Below, one piece after another: positions 63,736-64,000 of a DNA stretch of 64,000 nt. Location: the NCBI GenBank assembly GCA_026122225.1, contig JANEZZ010001568.1, forward strand, positions 62,001 through 126,000, given 5' to 3'. The notes beneath the pieces were generated by a model. It was given only the letters and a program-made list of their open reading frames with translations, searched no databases and had not been told where the DNA came from. The position numbers and the translations under genes were made by a program. Every line of letters starts with the position of its first letter. Position 1 is the stretch's first letter. This DNA comes from Heloderma charlesbogerti. Its lineage: Eukaryota > Chordata > Lepidosauria > Squamata > Helodermatidae.

Positions 63736-64000
63736 TAACCCTTTTCATACTGAGTGATGAGCTTAAACTCAGCATTTTCTGTGTAGATATTATGCAAGCA
63801 GCTTTATCCACTAGTTTTTAATATCTGTTTCCCAGAATTCATTGTGAACCTGCTTCTGTTTTTGTGTGACTTCTCTTTACTAGAATCACTACATTTTACT
63901 TATCCCCCTTTCCAAATTTTCAGTGCCGTATCATTCAGCATTTTCAGTAGTGCTTCAGTTGGTGTTTCATAACAAGACATCTTTTCTTGCTTTGAGGGAG
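63736..64000. other. AT-rich unrecognised end of window
   Basis: No gene or repeat is recognised. The sequence runs off the window. Confidence 0.4.

Noticed and set aside
49742..64000. Exon 3 (Ig-C1 domain) of class II beta copy B
   Set aside because: No segment translates to the expected cysteine-spaced Ig domain with a CxVxH end; the region is almost entirely LINE and SINE sequence.

Overview
The window is vertebrate nuclear DNA, most likely from a squamate reptile (a lizard). Most of it is LINE-derived: two families of BovB (RTE clade), CR1, a second CR1-clade LINE whose 3' tail ends in a TTCTTATGTTCTTAT-type motif, and L2. There are also tRNA-derived SINEs, hAT-like foldback elements and one solo LTR. 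Nearly all long open frames belong to these retroelements. No bacterial features, CRISPR arrays or operons are present. The organism is inferred from repeat content and gene type only.

Host-gene content is small and immune-related. (1) A MHC class II beta gene, 'copy B', lies on the + strand. It has a TATA-less promoter with an X/X2-Y arrangement near 41243-41292, a signal-peptide exon 1 at 41416-41506 and a beta-1 domain exon 2 at 49469-49741. Intron 1 is about 8 kb and both splice junctions are phase 1. No Ig-C1 (beta-2) exon is visible in the remaining 14 kb. (2) A second beta-1 exon, 'copy A', lies at 10836-11114 on the + strand. It is open and has good splice sites, but neither an exon 1 nor downstream exons can be found around it. 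(3) A one-exon GIMAP (AIG1-type GTPase) pseudogene lies at 17878-18551, with a ruined P-loop and G3 motif and one frameshift.

The two class II copies sit in a diverged duplication. A 88-1085 matches B 36545-37525; A 1086-2480 matches B 42391-43812; A 9871-10835 matches B 48561-49468; A 11640-11861 plus 15074-15480 matches B 35800-36520. The B segment carrying promoter and exon 1 (about 37576-42390) is missing from A. In B it is flanked by direct repeats of roughly 55 bp, and A carries one merged repeat at that point. The simplest reading is that copy A lost promoter and exon 1 by recombination between these repeats. The array-plus-CR1 block between exon 1 and exon 2 is in opposite orientation in the two copies.

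Layout: 1-11.6 kb, duplicon A with a composite CR1 (2.9-8.8 kb) and exon 2 A; 11.6-17.5 kb, two BovB elements and an L2 tail; 17.9-18.6 kb, the GIMAP pseudogene; 18.6-29.2 kb, largely unrecognised sequence with LINE tails, hairpin-rich elements and a solo LTR; 29.2-35.7 kb, nested LINEs including a full-length BovB with a 12-bp target duplication and a single nonsense codon; 35.7-50 kb, duplicon B with the class II beta gene and a near-complete but decayed CR1; 50-64 kb, nested BovB, CR1-clade LINE, L2 and SINE copies.

I found no wholly new gene system. The most informative points are the split class II beta gene with its promoter, the probable repeat-mediated loss of exon 1 in the other copy, a 5S-like SINE carrying a CR1 3' tail, and a cluster of foldback elements at 25.6-28.3 kb. 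All similarity levels are by eye.
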